From contig JBBQWZ010000039.1 of NCBI GenBank assembly GCA_038210135.1, positions 1-64,000 on the forward strand: a DNA stretch of 64,000 nucleotides. Direction: 5' to 3'. Source of the stretch: JBBQWZ01 sp038210135 (GTDB lineage Bacteria; Acidobacteriota; Terriglobia; Bryobacterales; Bryobacteraceae). The notes under the pieces are model-generated. The model saw nothing but the letters and a program-made list of their open reading frames with translations. It made no database searches and was not told the DNA's origin. Below are positions 62,301-64,000 of the stretch, piece after piece (positions within the stretch are counted from its first letter, which is position 1; every line of letters begins with the position of its first letter). Position numbers and translations under genes: made by a program.

Positions 62301-62666
62301 CTCGACCGTTTGTGTGGTGCTAGCCAAGGCCATTTGCACGTCTACCGTCGAAGCGGATCCTACTTGGACGGTTACGACGCGTTTGGCTTCCATGAAGCCA
62401 GGCGCGTTCACCGAAACGGCGTACTGGCCAGGAGGTAAAAACGCGAACCGGTAGACGCCGGTGGTCGTAGTTTTTGCGGTTTGCGTATTGCCGGTCTGTT
62501 GATTCTTGAGCGTAACGGTAGCGTTGGCTAATATGCTGCCGGAAGGATCATTGACAGTTCCGGTTATGTCGCCCGACGTAATGGACTGGGCGGATAAACC
62601 GGAGCAAAACACGATAAGCGCCAATGCGCAGATCGCGAGGGAAGCAAGGCGGTAGCTGAAGGTCAT
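59337..62666 (-). CDS. TonB-dependent receptor with carboxypeptidase-regulatory domain (Oar-like)
   Basis: Predicted outer-membrane protein of about 1109 residues. A signal peptide (LASLAICALALIVFCSGLSAQ) leads into a CarboxypepD_reg domain (SGDITGTVNDPSGSILANA), a plug region (SEITTFSALQVAELPNAGND-like, with NLFTTNGQNNNDPY) and a long beta-barrel with alternating aromatic residues, ending AIQFKAQISF with terminal Phe. Such receptors are very numerous in Acidobacteria and import oligomeric substrates; the ligand is unknown and no SusD partner is present. ATG 62666 is favoured over TTG 62678 because GGGG lies 6 nt upstream. It has its own promoter and terminator, so it is monocistronic. Confidence 0.93.
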   Translation of the reverse strand: MTFSYRLASLAICALALIVFCSGLSAQSITSGDITGTVNDPSGSILANATVTLKNQQTGNTQTAKTTTTGVYRFAFLPPGQYAVSVNAPGFMEAKRVVTVQVGSASTVDVQMALASTTQTVEVSESNVAIQTQNGDISTTFSALQVAELPNAGNDTTAIAYTAPGVVLNTAGGYGNFSTFGLPGTANLFTTNGQNNNDPYLGLNNSGATNLSLGKNDVLEATVINNGYSGQYGQLAGSQVDVVTKSGTNQFHGNAIWNWAGSYLAANDFFANASGTPLNRYNDNQWAGSIGGPIWKNKTFFFFNTEGIRVLLPSAPTQVKIPSQQFQAATIANLTATGQTAAVAFYQKAFALYNSASGLRGGTATPVAGGGCGSGSTAFKLLGDGVPCALSFRQNNSSLTDERVWSLRIDHQIGKNDRIFGRYFDDNGTQATGTDPINAAFNAFSPQPSKQGQLTETHTFSPTAVNQFLFSGFYYSAIFGPPDFAAATAAFPVQLSFTGGFFTTLAPIGGFPAGRIVKQWQYVDDFSKIWGNHSFKTGFNYHKNPYTDIGNQTNNTGTITSSTLQDFYSGGGTKNNLTQVFPTSPSKDFTYNQFGAYVQDEWRATSTLKVTFALRLDHNGNLTCASNCFTTIAPFTTLVHDPKIPFNQVIKTGQSTPNSQIDAVVWEPRASFAWSPKFGKSTVIRGGIGVFGDSTPLVALVPISQNIPSLFSARAVNLPLTPGVAGGLFANAAASNAAFQNAFSSGGTLAQLQAAVPGFAAPRVATSDLPFHTPRYYEWNLEFQQEIGFSTVASVNYVGNHGSKLYVRNFGLNAYCNAACGGFAGLPTAAPDPRFGRILENQSSGVSNYEGLTAGLRRRFSHGFLLNFNYSYGHGLDDISNGGRLPFSANTNVSETAASNPYNIRGSMYGNSDYDVRHNVSANFVWDNSLRHLFKGGPEMAFGGWSISGTVFHRTGLPFSVIDTNVSSGFLNYSGNVFAQNIGHGPTVCGASAVDTPCFGDPNNPTYLTDPTGFNNTGGRNQFRGPNFTNVDLNITKKFKIGEKVTLGIGATAYNLFNHANFDQPVNDLGSGQVGQIISTVGTPTSIFGAFVGSQNSPRAIQFKAQISF

Positions 62667-62740
62667 CAGGGTCCCCAAGCAGTTGGATTCTGTCCAGTAT
62701 CCCCGCTAGCAGCTGGGAAATACAGACAGTCTTTGGGATT

Positions 62741-62769
62741 AGACTACGGGTACTTGGCCACTATGTCAA
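62741..62769 (-). promoter_or_regulatory. Promoter of the TonB receptor gene
   Basis: Minus-strand TTGACA (62769-62764), a 17-nt spacer and TAGTCT (62746-62741) predict transcription from about 62734, leaving a leader of roughly 68 nt before the ATG. Confidence 0.6.
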
Positions 62770-62799
62770 GATCGTTAAATCCGGATTTATCGTGTGTGT

Positions 62800-63628
62800 T
62801 TTGAATAACTTGCGGATATTGTTTTTGGAATATGCCGAGGGCTAAAAGCCATTTCGTCCCTAAGAAGTCCTTATGTTGTTGAAAAAGGGATGAATGAATG
62901 TTATCTCACCAACCCATGTGGCATCGGCCGATAATTCTGTGGCGAAACCGCTCAAAGCTGTGGCGAGCCCGCTCATCGCAGTTTGAGGAACGATTTCCCC
63001 CAAAAATTTTCAGAATGATTTTCCTATGAGCGCAAGATGCGTGTTGTGGAGACCCGCTATGAATTTCGGGAACAGCGATCGGCGTAATGGAAAGGCTGTT
63101 AAAGCAGCGGTGCCGCGGAGACACAGTCACCCGCCCTGTACCGGATTCTGTCCGTATCGTCGGCAAACCGGAAGTTGAGATTCTGCGCCCCTCGGCACCG
63201 CGCGACCGGTCACCAGCAGCAGGAGCCTGCGGTGGCTGACCATTCTTGGGGTGACGCGGCTTACTGTCGGCGACTCTGCCGTTGTTGCCTGGCTGCTTCC
63301 TGCTTGCGGTTCGATTCTCCGTGAATGTCCTACTGGCGCCCCGCCGGCGTCTGCTTCGGCGTGTTGAAGCCAGTGGCACTATCCAGGTGGATGATGTTGA
63401 TGACGGCGGGTTGAGCAACCGCAGGTGGGTGTTTGTGTTGTGGGGCAGCGTCTGATGTTTTCGTTCTGCGCGTCGTTTCGAACCGGCGAACGAGCAGTCT
63501 AGCACCAGCCCATGCAAACACCTGCCGATTCGGGCAAACGTTCGATACTCGAGGTTCAACAAATGTTTCAGTAAGTGTCTGCACGGGCATGCCTGCAGAT
63601 AGCAACTGCACCAGACTATGAGCTGGGA
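62800..63628. other. Gene-poor region with IS21-end-like direct repeats
   Basis: More than 800 bp without a recognisable gene. Its left part is AT-rich. At 62917, 62938 and 62959 three imperfect copies of TGTGGCGANNCCGCTCA follow each other with exact 21-nt spacing, a layout known at the ends of IS21-family elements. The expected N-terminal part of a transposase (63.0-63.6 kb) is not found, so this part seems replaced or decayed. Confidence 0.5.
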
Positions 63629-64000
63629 GTGCCGGTTAAGCCGGCCGAGACGACGGCAGCATTTCTCGAAGGCCACAACCACGCCTTCACCTATTTCGGC
63701 GGCGTGCCGCGCACGATGCTGTACGACACCACCAAGCTAGCGGTGGTGCGGATTTTGGGAGATGGGACGCGTATGAAAACGCCAGCCTTCAGCGAACTAC
63801 AGAGCCACTACCCGTTCGCCGAGAAGTTCGGCCGCCCTGGTAAGGGCAACGATAAAGGCAAGGTGGAAGGGCTGGTGGGCTACGCACGGCGGAACTTCAT
63901 GGTGCCGGTGCCGCGATTCACGACCTGCGACGAGTTGAACAGGCATCTTCTCGCTGAATGCCAGCAGCGCCGTGAGCGCAAACTGCGCGGCCATGCGCAG
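63629..64000 (+). pseudogene. istA: IS21-type transposase IstA fragment, running off the window
   Basis: The frame reads PAETTAAFLEGHNHAFTYFG, then GVPRTMLYDTTKLAVVRILG, AFSELQSHYPFAEKFGRPGK and GNDKGKVEGLVGYARRNFMV, closely resembling the DDE catalytic half of IstA. It is open to the window end (codon phase: 63641 is a first codon position). The match stops abruptly upstream of about 63629, so the 5' half (HTH domain) is missing here. Whether the C-terminus and istB follow cannot be seen. Confidence 0.88.

Noticed and set aside
62906..63682. 258-codon minus-strand frame upstream of the IS21 fragment
   Set aside because: Basic low-complexity sequence without a match, overlaps the istA match in antisense and spans the presumed IS end.

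Overview
The window looks like chromosomal DNA of a high-GC diderm from the Acidobacteriota, most likely a Solibacter/Bryobacter relative. This rests on a combination of features: two large MacB/FtsX-like permeases of the acidobacterial orphan type without an ATPase partner, a DUF1501 / DUF1549-DUF1553 / WD40 / PPC-domain operon, an Oar-like TonB-dependent receptor with a carboxypeptidase-regulatory domain, a periplasmic-propeller hybrid sensor kinase, and lipid A/LPS transport genes (fabZ-lpxA-lpxI, an lptC/lptA-like fusion with lptB, galU). The taxonomic call is inference from gene content, not from a marker-gene search.

Layout: 0.2-6.5 kb, a double-PAS histidine kinase, a Gfo/Idh/MocA dehydrogenase and a 1192-residue hybrid kinase. 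6.7-14.1 kb, lipid A genes, an M20 peptidase, a ParD antitoxin with a frameshifted ParE toxin, then LPS export genes. 14.2-23 kb, an enolase-superfamily dehydratase with a MarR regulator, thiolase, TrmJ-like methyltransferase, galU, a probable uronate epimerase and a heparan-acetyltransferase-like membrane protein. 23-31 kb, an orphan permease divergent from rimP-nusA-infB. 31-41.6 kb, a secreted amidase, two membrane-anchored spermidine-synthase-like proteins, a second orphan permease and recN. 41.6-49.7 kb, a candidate 20-codon gene and the secreted DUF1501/DUF1553/WD40/PPC operon, with a DUF4258/DUF2283 pair inside it. 49.8-55.1 kb, a PQQ-like propeller, a CreD-like protein, a DUF1223 protein and a beta-helix lipoprotein. 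From tRNA-Val (55.2 kb) to about 59.3 kb the region looks like a decayed island: broken integrase, orphan hypothetical, di-haem cytochrome, SRPBCC protein, IS3 fragment. A TonB receptor follows, and the window ends inside an IS21-type transposase gene.

Two genome-wide themes emerge. First, gene borders carry at least five families of short hairpin repeats (A-E here). Families A, B and E share a TTAC apical loop, family D shows a compensatory stem change, and several copies run into coding sequence and supply stop codons, tails or N-termini. Second, many first genes have a -10-like TANNNT element exactly 6-7 nt upstream of the start codon and no Shine-Dalgarno sequence; two of these also have a perfect TTGACA 17 nt further upstream. 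This implies widespread leaderless transcription and was used to choose start codons.
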